64,000 nucleotides of DNA. Origin: Drouetiella hepatica Uher 2000/2452 (GTDB lineage: Bacteria > Cyanobacteriota > Cyanobacteriia > Elainellales > Elainellaceae). Below, piece by piece: positions 47,790 to 56,084 of the stretch (its first letter is position 1; every line of letters begins with the position of its first letter). A program made the position numbers and the translations under genes. The stretch spans positions 62,001 through 126,000 of the forward strand of contig JAHHHD010000011.1 of NCBI GenBank assembly GCA_019359505.1, written 5' to 3'. The notes below the pieces were generated by a model. That model ran no database searches, was not told the origin of the DNA, and saw only the letters and a program-made list of their open reading frames with translations.

Positions 47790-47943
47790 AAGAAAGGAAG
47801 AGAAAGGGCAAGATCCAGCGCTAGCGATTAGTTAAATAATAGTTGGCGGGCAGATGAGTGGACGAGAGTTTCCTATCCACCCATCCACCCATCTACCCAT
47901 CTACCCATAGGCATCAATCCGTCAGTTAATAATTGCCAAACCG

Positions 47944-48915
47944 CTAGTCTTCATACCAGCTCGATCGCCATGCGGATTCGGCTTGAGCGATCGCCTTTTC
48001 TTTTTGCCGCTTCTGATATTCTCGCCCCAGCTTGTTGAGCTGTGCTACCAGAGTACGGACTTTCGATCGCCATAGCGCAACGGTAGTGTCGCTAAACTCA
48101 ATTTCTGACAGATGCAGACGAATAGTCGTGATTTGAGTCATTGCCGAGTCTTCTGAGTCGCTCTCGATCAGCAAACTAATCAGATTAGGTGAACCGACAG
48201 GCGTTTCAGAGATGACATCCGCCCTAGATGCAATTTCTAAGATGGGAGCCGGGAGTTGGCTAGGGAGAATTTTGCTTTGTTGCAGCAAACGGTTGGCAGC
48301 ATGAGAGAGATTTTGCAGGTGCTCAACGATGTCTTGTTCTAGCTGCTCCTGCCAATCTGCCAGGGCTATGGGAGTAATGGGCTGAGTGGGCGATCGCTCT
48401 AATAGCTCATCTAAGCTGACCCGACGCACATCAGGTTTCGCCTCGCCAGGTTCAGCTTCATCAGGTTCAGCCTCGTCAAGTTCAGCCTCATCAGGTTCAG
48501 TCTCGTCAAGTTCAGCTGCGTCAAGTTCAGCTTCGTCAAGTTCAACGAGCAAGAATCCAGCCTCATCAGGCTCACTCTCTGACTCGTTGCTAAGCTCATA
48601 ACTCAGTTTATGATCAGATTCATCTAACTCTAGAGCTGCCTGAAGCTGATTGGTAAGCTGGGCTTGAGTCCGCTTAGCCAGCTGCCGTAGCGATCGCTGA
48701 AGCTCTTGCCGCTGATGGAGTGAAAGCTGCAAAAACTGCTCTGGATAACCATGGGTGCAGATGTGGTAGCTTGCCAAGACGAGCTGCTGCCGCACGGTTT
48801 TGCCCAGAGCCGCTAGATAGGGCGTATAGGTATCGTGGAACTCTTGAGCGATCGTCCGTACCGCCTGATCGAGTTTGGCGATCTCTTGCTCAATTTGCTC
48901 AACGGGTCTAACCAT
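47944..48915 (-). CDS. coiled-coil hypothetical protein with acidic repeat
   Basis: Starting at ATG 48915 the protein begins MVRPVEQIEQEIAKLDQAVR and continues as a helical coiled-coil region with LHQRQELQRSLRQLAKRTQ. An acidic five-residue repeat region follows (ELDEA/EPDEA type, 15-bp DNA units). The C-terminal helical domain includes WRSKVRTLVAQLNKLGREYQ. It has no membrane segment. The frame reaches ATG 48939. Family not recognised. Confidence 0.78.
   Translation of the reverse strand: MVRPVEQIEQEIAKLDQAVRTIAQEFHDTYTPYLAALGKTVRQQLVLASYHICTHGYPEQFLQLSLHQRQELQRSLRQLAKRTQAQLTNQLQAALELDESDHKLSYELSNESESEPDEAGFLLVELDEAELDAAELDETEPDEAELDEAEPDEAEPGEAKPDVRRVSLDELLERSPTQPITPIALADWQEQLEQDIVEHLQNLSHAANRLLQQSKILPSQLPAPILEIASRADVISETPVGSPNLISLLIESDSEDSAMTQITTIRLHLSEIEFSDTTVALWRSKVRTLVAQLNKLGREYQKRQKEKAIAQAESAWRSSWYED
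48433..48552. repeat. eight 15-bp tandem units in a gene
   Basis: Units like aggttcagcctcatc repeat about eight times and encode (E/L)DEAE-type five-residue repeats on the minus strand. Units keep a fixed 15-bp period. Confidence 0.92.
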
Positions 48916-49140
48916 TCGATCTAGGATATGGGTTTGCAAAAATTAGATAGGAAGTTAATTCAGATTCCAGGATAGCGAGTTCAGCCACAAAAGTTGATTA
49001 GCAGCAAAATTGGGATGGAAAATTGCCATAAAAAATGAGTAATGAGTAGGCGATCGAGCAATGCTCAGACCTTACGACCCATTACCCAGATATCCCAAAA
49101 TTGCTTCAACGACTGAGCTAACTAACTAAGGAGCCATCAG

Positions 49141-49929
49141 CTATTTTTTGGACTTCTTAGATTTCTTATCAGACTTCTCAGCTTTGGCTTCCTCAGCAGG
49201 CGCCTCAACTTCTACAGGCGCTTCAGCTACGAGCGCTTCTGCCACAGGTGCTTCAGCTACAGCCGCTGCTTCCTTCACCGCAGTTTGAGCTGCCACTTCT
49301 GCTGCAAAATCTTCCTCTTGCTTCTCAATGCCTTCGCCCATAACAAAGCGGACAAAGCGTCGCACCTGGATGTTTTCACCCAAACTTGCTACCTTTTGCT
49401 TCACCAGTTCGGCAACCGTGATGCTCTGATCTTTGATGTATTGCTGATCGAGCAGAGACAGCTCCTTAAGGCGCTTATCAATCCGACCTTCCACAATCTT
49501 CTCGCGGATGTTGACGGGCTTATTGGACAAATCGTCTTTGCCCATCTCAATCTCTTTTTCCTTAATCACCACGTCTGGAGGAATGTCTTCGACTTTGACA
49601 TATTCCACGTTGGGGCAGGCAGCAATCTGCATGGCAATATCTCTCACCAAGACCTGAAAAGCCTCGTTTCGGGCAACAAAGTCAGTCTGACAGTTGATTT
49701 CTACCAACACGCCAACCCGTCCACCCGTGTGAATGTAGCTGCCTACTAAGCCTTCGGCTGTCACTTTTCCGGCTTTCTTACCTGCCGAAGTGATGCCCTT
49801 TTGGCGTAGCCATTCCATTGCCTTTTCTACATCGCTGTCGGATTCTGCAAGGGCTTTCTTGCAGTCCATCATTCCTGCGCCAGTCTTATCGCGCAACTCC
49901 TTCACAAGCTTTGCCGATATTTCCGCCAT
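49141..49929 (-). CDS. tsf: translation elongation factor EF-Ts
   Basis: EF-Ts recycles EF-Tu by nucleotide exchange. The 262-residue protein has the N-terminal UBA-like part ([20 protein letters not shown]), the core ([14 protein letters not shown]) and dimer region. A C-terminal tail rich in Ala, Glu and then Lys ([11 protein letters not shown]) extends it. rpsB lies directly upstream on the same strand, 135 bp away, in the usual rpsB-tsf order. Start ATG 49929. Confidence 0.97.
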   Translation of the reverse strand: MAEISAKLVKELRDKTGAGMMDCKKALAESDSDVEKAMEWLRQKGITSAGKKAGKVTAEGLVGSYIHTGGRVGVLVEINCQTDFVARNEAFQVLVRDIAMQIAACPNVEYVKVEDIPPDVVIKEKEIEMGKDDLSNKPVNIREKIVEGRIDKRLKELSLLDQQYIKDQSITVAELVKQKVASLGENIQVRRFVRFVMGEGIEKQEEDFAAEVAAQTAVKEAAAVAEAPVAEALVAEAPVEVEAPAEEAKAEKSDKKSKKSKK

Positions 49930-50064
49930 TGCTTTAGTCCTGTGTCTCTAGGTTTGAGGTCTGAATCTTTGAGGTCTGAATCTAGGATATAGGGATATGG
50001 ATCAACCGCGAGGGATGAAGCCCACAATTAGGCGTTTCACCCCTCACCAGACTCGATCGCCTTA

Positions 50065-50850
50065 CTATTTGTCTGTCCCTTCTTCGTCAGGCGGGAAATC
50101 AGCTTCATCGAAGACATAATCTTCGTCTGCAACTTCATAATCGTCAAACTCTTCCTCGGCTTCTAGCTCACCATGACGACCTTCGTAGATCGCGTCTGCT
50201 AGCCGTCCGACAATCAGCTTGATCGATCGAATCGCATCATCGTTAGCTGGAATTGGAATATCTACGGTGTCAGGATCGCAGTTGGTATCTAACAGAGAAA
50301 CGATCGGCACATTTAGCTTTTGGCATTCCTGCACGGCGTTGTATTCTCGACGCTGATCCACAATCACTACGATATCGGGCACTTTGCGCATCCCTTTGAG
50401 ACCGCCCAGATACTTTTGCAGCTTTTCCAGCTCACGGCGCAGCACTGCCGCTTCTTTCTTGGGCAGCAAGTCCAGTGCACCTGTTTCTTGACGACGCTCT
50501 AGATCCTTGAGGCGATCGACGCGAGTTTTGATCGTCACCCAGTTGGTGAGCATTCCGCCCAACCAGCGCTGGTTGACATAGTAAGAGCCACAACGTAGCG
50601 CCTCTTGGGCAATGATGCCTGCCGCCTGCCGCTTTGTGCCGACAAACAGGACGCGCTTGCCCTGTTCGGAAGCCTTGCGCAGGTAGTTGTAGGCTGCATC
50701 CATGAGCTGGGCAGTCTGCACCAAGTCAATGATGTGAACCCCGTTCCGGGATGTGTAGATGTAGGGGGACATCTTGGGGTTCCATCGGCGGGTTTGGTGC
50801 CCAAAGTGAACACCAGACTCCAATAATTGAGCCAAAGTAACAACGGGCAT
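50065..50850 (-). CDS. rpsB: 30S ribosomal protein S2
   Basis: S2 joins the small subunit late and binds near S1. The protein starts [20 protein letters not shown] and contains [36 protein letters not shown] and [12 protein letters not shown], the last two being family signatures. The 261-residue protein has an acidic C-terminal tail ([18 protein letters not shown]). AAAGGAG lies six bases upstream of the ATG at 50850. It leads the tsf operon. Confidence 0.98.
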   Translation of the reverse strand: MPVVTLAQLLESGVHFGHQTRRWNPKMSPYIYTSRNGVHIIDLVQTAQLMDAAYNYLRKASEQGKRVLFVGTKRQAAGIIAQEALRCGSYYVNQRWLGGMLTNWVTIKTRVDRLKDLERRQETGALDLLPKKEAAVLRRELEKLQKYLGGLKGMRKVPDIVVIVDQRREYNAVQECQKLNVPIVSLLDTNCDPDTVDIPIPANDDAIRSIKLIVGRLADAIYEGRHGELEAEEEFDDYEVADEDYVFDEADFPPDEEGTDK

Positions 50851-51315
50851 GAATTTACTCCTTTTTCGGGTTTATCCTCCATCCAGGTGCATTTCTGGCA
50901 GAGCATATGCCTTGCTGAAACACCCGAAATCCTGAATGTGTGATTTTAGACAGCTTAACTAGGATAGCATGGCAGAAATTTTTCGTTAGAGGCAGGGGCT
51001 GAAAGTGTGTCTTAAGGAACTGGAAAAAGATTCAGCAAAAATGAGGACGATCGCCTCTATATAAATAAAACTTTACAAAATCTCATGAAAATTAAACTTA
51101 AACCACAATTCTAAAGAAAAAATTAAGACCGCTGTGAATCGGCCTAAGCCTTGCTACTCTGAACACATATATAAAGAGGTCAAGCTAATTAAAGACCTCG
51201 ACTCATAAAAACTGTAAATATTTTGTGGAGCGTCAATTCTCATTTTTGAGGGTTGGCGCTTTACTATTTGGTGTCTAAACTTGCTATTCTCAAGCAGCTC
51301 TTTTCAAGCGTACCC
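50851..51315. other. 465-bp divergent spacer rpsB / proB
   Basis: It holds the rpsB leader and promoter and the proB promoter. On the rpsB side a GC-poor leader of more than 100 bases may allow autoregulation by S2, but I see no defined fold. No gene is supported. Confidence 0.5.
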
Positions 51316-52419
51316 ATGGCTCAAACGATCGTCATCAAAATTGGTACTTCTAGCCTGACCCAACCCGAAACGGGGTTTTTGGCGCTGGCGACGATCGCTC
51401 AGCTTGTAGAAACCCTTAGCCAGCTTCGCCAGCAGGGGCATCAGGTCATTCTAGTTTCCTCTGGAGCCGTGGGCGTAGGCTGCGCAAGGCTGGGTCTTAC
51501 CGAGCGTCCGCGCACGATTTCGATGAAGCAGGCGGTGGCGGCAGTGGGGCAGGGGCGGCTGATGCGAGTCTATGACGATCTGTTTAGCGTGTTAGGTCAG
51601 CCGATCGCCCAGGTGTTGCTGACCCGCAGCGATCTGGTACAGCGCAGCCGCTATGTCAATGCCTACCGCACGTTTCGGCAATTGCTGAAGCTGGGGGTAA
51701 TTCCGATTGTGAATGAAAACGACACGCTGGCGATCGAAGAACTGAAGTTTGGCGATAACGATACGCTGTCGGCAATGGTTGCTAGCTTGGTGGAGGCGGA
51801 CTGGCTGTTTTTGCTAACCGATGTCGATCGCCTCTACTCCGCCGATCCGCGCCATAATCCAGATGCTCAGCCGATCTTAACGGTAGATAGCATCGATCAT
51901 CTGGAGGCAGAAGTAGGCGATCGGGGCAGCACCTGGGGCACGGGCGGCATGGTGACAAAAATTGCGGCTGCCCGGATTGCGACTACGGCTGGAATTCGCA
52001 CAGTGATTACGGAAGGGCGATCGCCCCAAAACATTGAGAAAATTTTGCAGGGCGAATCTTTAGGCACGCAGTTTGAGCCGCAGCCGCGCCCGTTCAATGC
52101 CCGCAAGCGCTGGATTGCCCATGGTTTAGTTCCGGCAGGCAAGCTTTACCTTGATCCGGGAGCCGTCAAAGCACTCTGTCAATCGGGCAGATCGCTGCTT
52201 GCCGCCGGAATTAAGGAAATCGAAGGCGAGTTTCAAACCCAAGATGCAGTGCAGCTCTGCGATCTGGCGGGTCAGGAGATCGCCCGTGGCATCGTTAACT
52301 ACGGCAGTGGAGAACTGCAACAGATCTTGGGGCATCACTCAGATGAGATTTTCAAGATTTTAGGATACGCAGGCGAAGAAACGGTAGTTCACCGTGACAA
52401 TTTAGTGCTGAGTTGCTAA
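51316..52419 (+). CDS. proB: glutamate 5-kinase ProB
   Basis: ProB makes glutamyl-5-phosphate, the first step of proline synthesis. The amino acid kinase domain covers the first 260 residues ([42 protein letters not shown], and [12 protein letters not shown]), with a C-terminal PUA domain ([13 protein letters not shown] and ELQQILG). The start ATG 51316 follows homology; a longer frame begins at TTG 51253. It is convergent with the GTP cyclohydrolase-like gene, six bases apart. Confidence 0.97.
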   Translation: MAQTIVIKIGTSSLTQPETGFLALATIAQLVETLSQLRQQGHQVILVSSGAVGVGCARLGLTERPRTISMKQAVAAVGQGRLMRVYDDLFSVLGQPIAQVLLTRSDLVQRSRYVNAYRTFRQLLKLGVIPIVNENDTLAIEELKFGDNDTLSAMVASLVEADWLFLLTDVDRLYSADPRHNPDAQPILTVDSIDHLEAEVGDRGSTWGTGGMVTKIAAARIATTAGIRTVITEGRSPQNIEKILQGESLGTQFEPQPRPFNARKRWIAHGLVPAGKLYLDPGAVKALCQSGRSLLAAGIKEIEGEFQTQDAVQLCDLAGQEIARGIVNYGSGELQQILGHHSDEIFKILGYAGEETVVHRDNLVLSC

Positions 52420-52425
52420 AGGCTC

Positions 52426-53787
52426 TCAATAGTCTCGCCCTTTGATCTGCGCCAATTCTTCTGCGGCTAATACCTCATCCTCCGAGTAATAGCCTGAAGC
52501 TTTTTTAGCTTCGATCTCCACTTGTGCATCGGCAGGAACCAGCTCTGGCGGAATGGCGATCCGCTGCACCACCTCAATTCCGGCATGGGTGATGGCGTTG
52601 TATTTCATGTTGCTCATGGAGACAAGGCGATCGATCCGCGTAATTCCTAGCCAGTGCAGCATGTCCGGCATCAGCTCTTGAAAGCGCATGTCCTGAACTC
52701 CGGCAACGCACTCGGTACGGGTAAAATAGGCATCGGCGCGATCGCCTCCCTCCTGACGTTTGCGGGCGTTGTAGACCAAGAACTTTGTCACTTCACCCAA
52801 AGCCCGACCCTCTTTGCGACAATAGACAATCACGCCTGCGCCACCTTCTTGTGCTGTCTGAATACAAACCTCGATACCGTGAACGAGATAAGGACGACAG
52901 GTGCAGATATCAGAGCCGAATACATCCGAGCCATTGCATTCGTCATGCACCCGTACCGCCAAAGGTTTCGTGGGATCGACGATCGCTTTCTCATCGCCAA
53001 TAATATAAATGGTTGAACCGCCGATCGGTGGCAGGAACACATGAAGATCGGGTCGCGTCACCAGTTCGGGGAACATACCGCCTGTTTGCTGAAACAGAAC
53101 GCGCCGCAAATCTGTTTCCTCGATGTTTAACCGTTTAGCAATGCCAGGAAGATACCAAACGGGATCGATCGCCGCCTTCGTCACCAACAAATTGCCATCT
53201 GACTTCAGCAGCTTGCCGTCCACCGTGATGCGACCTTGGGCGACAGCCTCTTTTAGCTCTGGGAGGTTGATGTGGGCTTTGGTGATGGCGATGGTCGGCA
53301 GAATGTCGTATCCCTCTGACTCATAGTCTGTGAAAACATTGCCAGCAAAAGCCCCAAACGGATCGAGTGAGACAATTTTATCCGGATCGCTCCAGCTTGG
53401 GTAAGGCCCAATCTGCACAGGGGGCGATGTATTGGTGAGATCGGCTTTGTGGGTGGGATCAAGATCGCCGCTTGCTACCGCCAGGGCACGATAGACACCA
53501 TACGATCCGGCATGGGTGCCTATGACGTTCCGATGTTGCAGATTGCGGATTGAGCCAATGATGGGGCCGCGATCGCTCGGATTTTCTGCACCCCAATGGA
53601 TAGGAACGGCTTTGCCCCGATGCTGATGGGAAGTGAGGATAATATGCTTGGGTTTAGCTGCTTTAGAATTGCCCTGAGTTGAATTTTCTGAGGCTAAATT
53701 TTCTGAGGCTAAATTTTCTGGGATTAAATTGCCTGTAGCCAAATTGCCTTGAGTCAAATTGCTTTCAATCAAGTTATCTTCAGTCAT
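52426..53787 (-). CDS. GTP cyclohydrolase II homologue, URC1 type
   Basis: The 453-residue protein has a C-terminal GTP cyclohydrolase II domain (residues about 225-430) with HDECNGSDVFGSDICTCRPYL in place of the canonical ECLTGD..CDCG zinc motif. A long N-terminal region reads HIILTSHQHRGKAVPIHWGA and SLDPFGAF. This architecture fits the URC1 group, tied in yeast to uracil catabolism, rather than riboflavin RibA. The usual partner URC4 (DUF1688) is not in the window. The extreme N-terminus is a five-residue NLASE-type repeat. Start ATG 53787. Confidence 0.85.
   Translation of the reverse strand: MTEDNLIESNLTQGNLATGNLIPENLASENLASENSTQGNSKAAKPKHIILTSHQHRGKAVPIHWGAENPSDRGPIIGSIRNLQHRNVIGTHAGSYGVYRALAVASGDLDPTHKADLTNTSPPVQIGPYPSWSDPDKIVSLDPFGAFAGNVFTDYESEGYDILPTIAITKAHINLPELKEAVAQGRITVDGKLLKSDGNLLVTKAAIDPVWYLPGIAKRLNIEETDLRRVLFQQTGGMFPELVTRPDLHVFLPPIGGSTIYIIGDEKAIVDPTKPLAVRVHDECNGSDVFGSDICTCRPYLVHGIEVCIQTAQEGGAGVIVYCRKEGRALGEVTKFLVYNARKRQEGGDRADAYFTRTECVAGVQDMRFQELMPDMLHWLGITRIDRLVSMSNMKYNAITHAGIEVVQRIAIPPELVPADAQVEIEAKKASGYYSEDEVLAAEELAQIKGRDY
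53667..53786. repeat. eight 15-bp tandem units at the start of a gene
   Basis: Eight 15-bp units like aattttctgaggcta encode the five-residue repeats at the N-terminus of the GTP cyclohydrolase II homologue, from its second codon. Two are identical. Confidence 0.92.
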
Positions 53788-53906
53788 GGTTCAGTAGTTA
53801 CACCCGTAAAGCGATGGAGCGATCGACTTCGTGAGCCGACTATAGGCTTTCATGAGTCTCAATATTCTCATTAGTCTAAGCTTCTTCAGTCGGTTCTGGT
53901 TAGCCT

Positions 53907-55883
53907 CTACCAGCTCAACTGCAAGCCTTGATCAATTAAATACTGCTGGAGGTTTGGCATAAGCTTTTTTGAAATAATATCTGCGGCAGACATTTCTTCG
54001 GGTGCCTTGGTTATCAGCCATCCAGAAGTTGCCCCTGCTGCGGCTCCAATGCCCCACTCGCTGTAGTGAGTTCGCGTCACAGCGTTAACAATATGGCTGA
54101 CGGCAATGCTTTTTCCCCCAATTAATAGATTTCTGACTCCCTGAGGAATCAGGCTTTCCAAAGGAATCTGTAAGGGTCGAATCTCATACTCTGAAGCATG
54201 GGCGCTAGTGGCTTCCCCAGAGGGCTGCCAGTTGCGGTAGCGACAGCCGTGCATATCAACGTCATAGTGGGCAAGGGCGATCGCTGTTTCACTAAAGTCT
54301 CGTCCACCGGGTAAATCGAGCCGCAGATCCGCCTCGCGGAGCATGAAAGCAGGCTGACCGTAGGCTTGCCGTCCCATAATCCGCCGTCCTTCTCGAATGT
54401 AGGGAGTCATGCTGAGTCCTGAAGCAGTGCCCATTGGCGTGTCTGCACCCGAAAGATAGGTCAGCGGCAAATCAGCTTCCTCTAAGTCAGCTTGCTGTAG
54501 CAGCCAGCGGGCAAACAGCAGCGCGTGTTCTTCGGCGTGTTTGAGGGCAATGACTGACAATCCGCCCAGCCAGTTGTGCTGCTGTCCGGCAGCTTTCACG
54601 TTTTTGGAATTCAGAATCAGCGGATGGGTCATCAAATTCCAATCATTGCCCTGTGTCCAGTTGATCGCCGTCATATCGCCCATATCAGGCATTGACCAAA
54701 AAGGATCATTTCGAGTGGTGCTAACGATGCGACGATAGTTGAATAAGCTTCGCCCTGCAAACATTGGCGTTCCATCAAGCGAATAAGCCTGTAAATGCTC
54801 ATGCAGCGGGAACTCCGGCTCGAACTGTGCCAGTGCCGCCAGACTTTTGCCGCGATCGTCATGTAGTGCCAGTACGAAGGGGAAGGTAAACGCCTGAGTG
54901 CAGTCGGGGTTATCTCGCTCAGCGGCGTGGGCTTCGCCCGATGTTGTTTTGGCTTCTGATCCCAACCGATGCGGAATGCTTGCCCAGCCGACTAGCTCTC
55001 CGGTGTCAGTGGCATCAATCACCATTAGCCGCTTGCCGGGTGGTGCTTCTAGCCGCAGGGGAAATTTCTCAAACTCAGCGTCAGCAGACCAGGAATACCA
55101 GCTTGCAATTTCTTGGGAGAGTCTGCCTTTGGATTGAACAGCTTCGGGCTGAGTAGAAGGATGATGCACACGACGCACGGCGTAGATGGCGGTAATTTCT
55201 TGCCCTGTGGTATCAAACTCAGCGCCTTTGAAAGCGATCGCCGTTCCCCATCGACTTCCTGAGGCTTTAGCTTTGGCAGACTGTAACAACGCTTCTGCCG
55301 CATTCGCTCCTGCCTCTGGAGGAAAACATAGCCGTCCCACCCAGCAGCTATTCAGCTCGGCAACCTGAGTCTCAGGCGATAGATTTGCCCAAGCAGGTAG
55401 CTGCACTTTCTGAGACTGAATCAGCTGTTTGAAATCGCTCCAGCTTTGAGAAAACCGCTGTTCTGCGATCATGGTGTGCGATTCATCTAGAGCAGAAACC
55501 CCTTGAGAACTAATCTGTCCCCCCAGCCAAGGAGTTAGCTCAATTAGGCAAGTAATAGCGCCAGACTGCATGGCGTGAAATGCCGCCGCCACGCCGCCCA
55601 GAGAGCCACCCACCACCACCACCTCACAGTTCCATACCTCTTGGGCAGGAGGCAACGGATCGAGCTGAGGTCTGCCGTTGGAGATAAGCTGAACTGCGTC
55701 TGGCGATCGCCCAGCCCCAAAAGATTCTACCTGGGTGGTTTCTACTGGGGCGGTTTGCACCTGAAAGCCAGCCAGCAGAGCGGTAAAGCCCCCAGATGCA
55801 AAGCAAAGACTAACGATCGCCAGCAGCAAAAATCGCACCCCCCAACGGATTCCCCGTTGAGGCAAAAACAAGCGTCGTTTCAT
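53907..55883 (-). CDS. exported FAD-dependent oxidoreductase
   Basis: The 658-residue protein has an N-terminal membrane or signal segment (VRFLLLAIVSLCFASGGF) and a FAD-binding dinucleotide fold: CEVVVVGGSLGGVAAAFHAM, then LIELTPWLGGQISSQGVSALD. The FAD-dependent oxidoreductase family (PF12831) fits this order. A second cofactor region is MVIDATDTGELVGWASIP, and NLLIGGKSIAVSHIVNAVTR is near the end. The substrate is unknown. I start at ATG 55883; GTG 55892 is in frame. An A element follows upstream of it on the map, between this gene and the zinc ATPase. Confidence 0.9.
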   Translation of the reverse strand: MKRRLFLPQRGIRWGVRFLLLAIVSLCFASGGFTALLAGFQVQTAPVETTQVESFGAGRSPDAVQLISNGRPQLDPLPPAQEVWNCEVVVVGGSLGGVAAAFHAMQSGAITCLIELTPWLGGQISSQGVSALDESHTMIAEQRFSQSWSDFKQLIQSQKVQLPAWANLSPETQVAELNSCWVGRLCFPPEAGANAAEALLQSAKAKASGSRWGTAIAFKGAEFDTTGQEITAIYAVRRVHHPSTQPEAVQSKGRLSQEIASWYSWSADAEFEKFPLRLEAPPGKRLMVIDATDTGELVGWASIPHRLGSEAKTTSGEAHAAERDNPDCTQAFTFPFVLALHDDRGKSLAALAQFEPEFPLHEHLQAYSLDGTPMFAGRSLFNYRRIVSTTRNDPFWSMPDMGDMTAINWTQGNDWNLMTHPLILNSKNVKAAGQQHNWLGGLSVIALKHAEEHALLFARWLLQQADLEEADLPLTYLSGADTPMGTASGLSMTPYIREGRRIMGRQAYGQPAFMLREADLRLDLPGGRDFSETAIALAHYDVDMHGCRYRNWQPSGEATSAHASEYEIRPLQIPLESLIPQGVRNLLIGGKSIAVSHIVNAVTRTHYSEWGIGAAAGATSGWLITKAPEEMSAADIISKKLMPNLQQYLIDQGLQLSW

Positions 55884-55989
55884 ACCCAGCACACCACAAA
55901 TCGAGCGGAACTTAGTTAGCGCAACTCAGTTTTAACTCAACTTGGTTCTACAGCAACTCAGTTTTGACTTGACCCAGTCCTGTAGTTTT

Positions 55990-56084
55990 TATAGCCATCG
56001 CCAGTTTGCTTAAGACATTTTGGGTGGGGCGCGAAGCGTCCCACCCAAAATGTCCCCGTCCTAACCGCCTCGGCGGTTGCCATA
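55990..56084 (+). repeat. palindromic element A, copy 6, overlapping a gene end
   Basis: Intact TATAGC at left and GCCATA at right. The stem cattttgggtggggcgc closes on GAA with one mismatch. Its right 24 bases encode the last seven residues and the stop codon of the zinc ATPase on the minus strand. Confidence 0.93.

Noticed and set aside
48433-48552. Possible CRISPR array
   Set aside because: Period is 15 bp without spacers and the reading frame is kept, so it is a coding tandem repeat.
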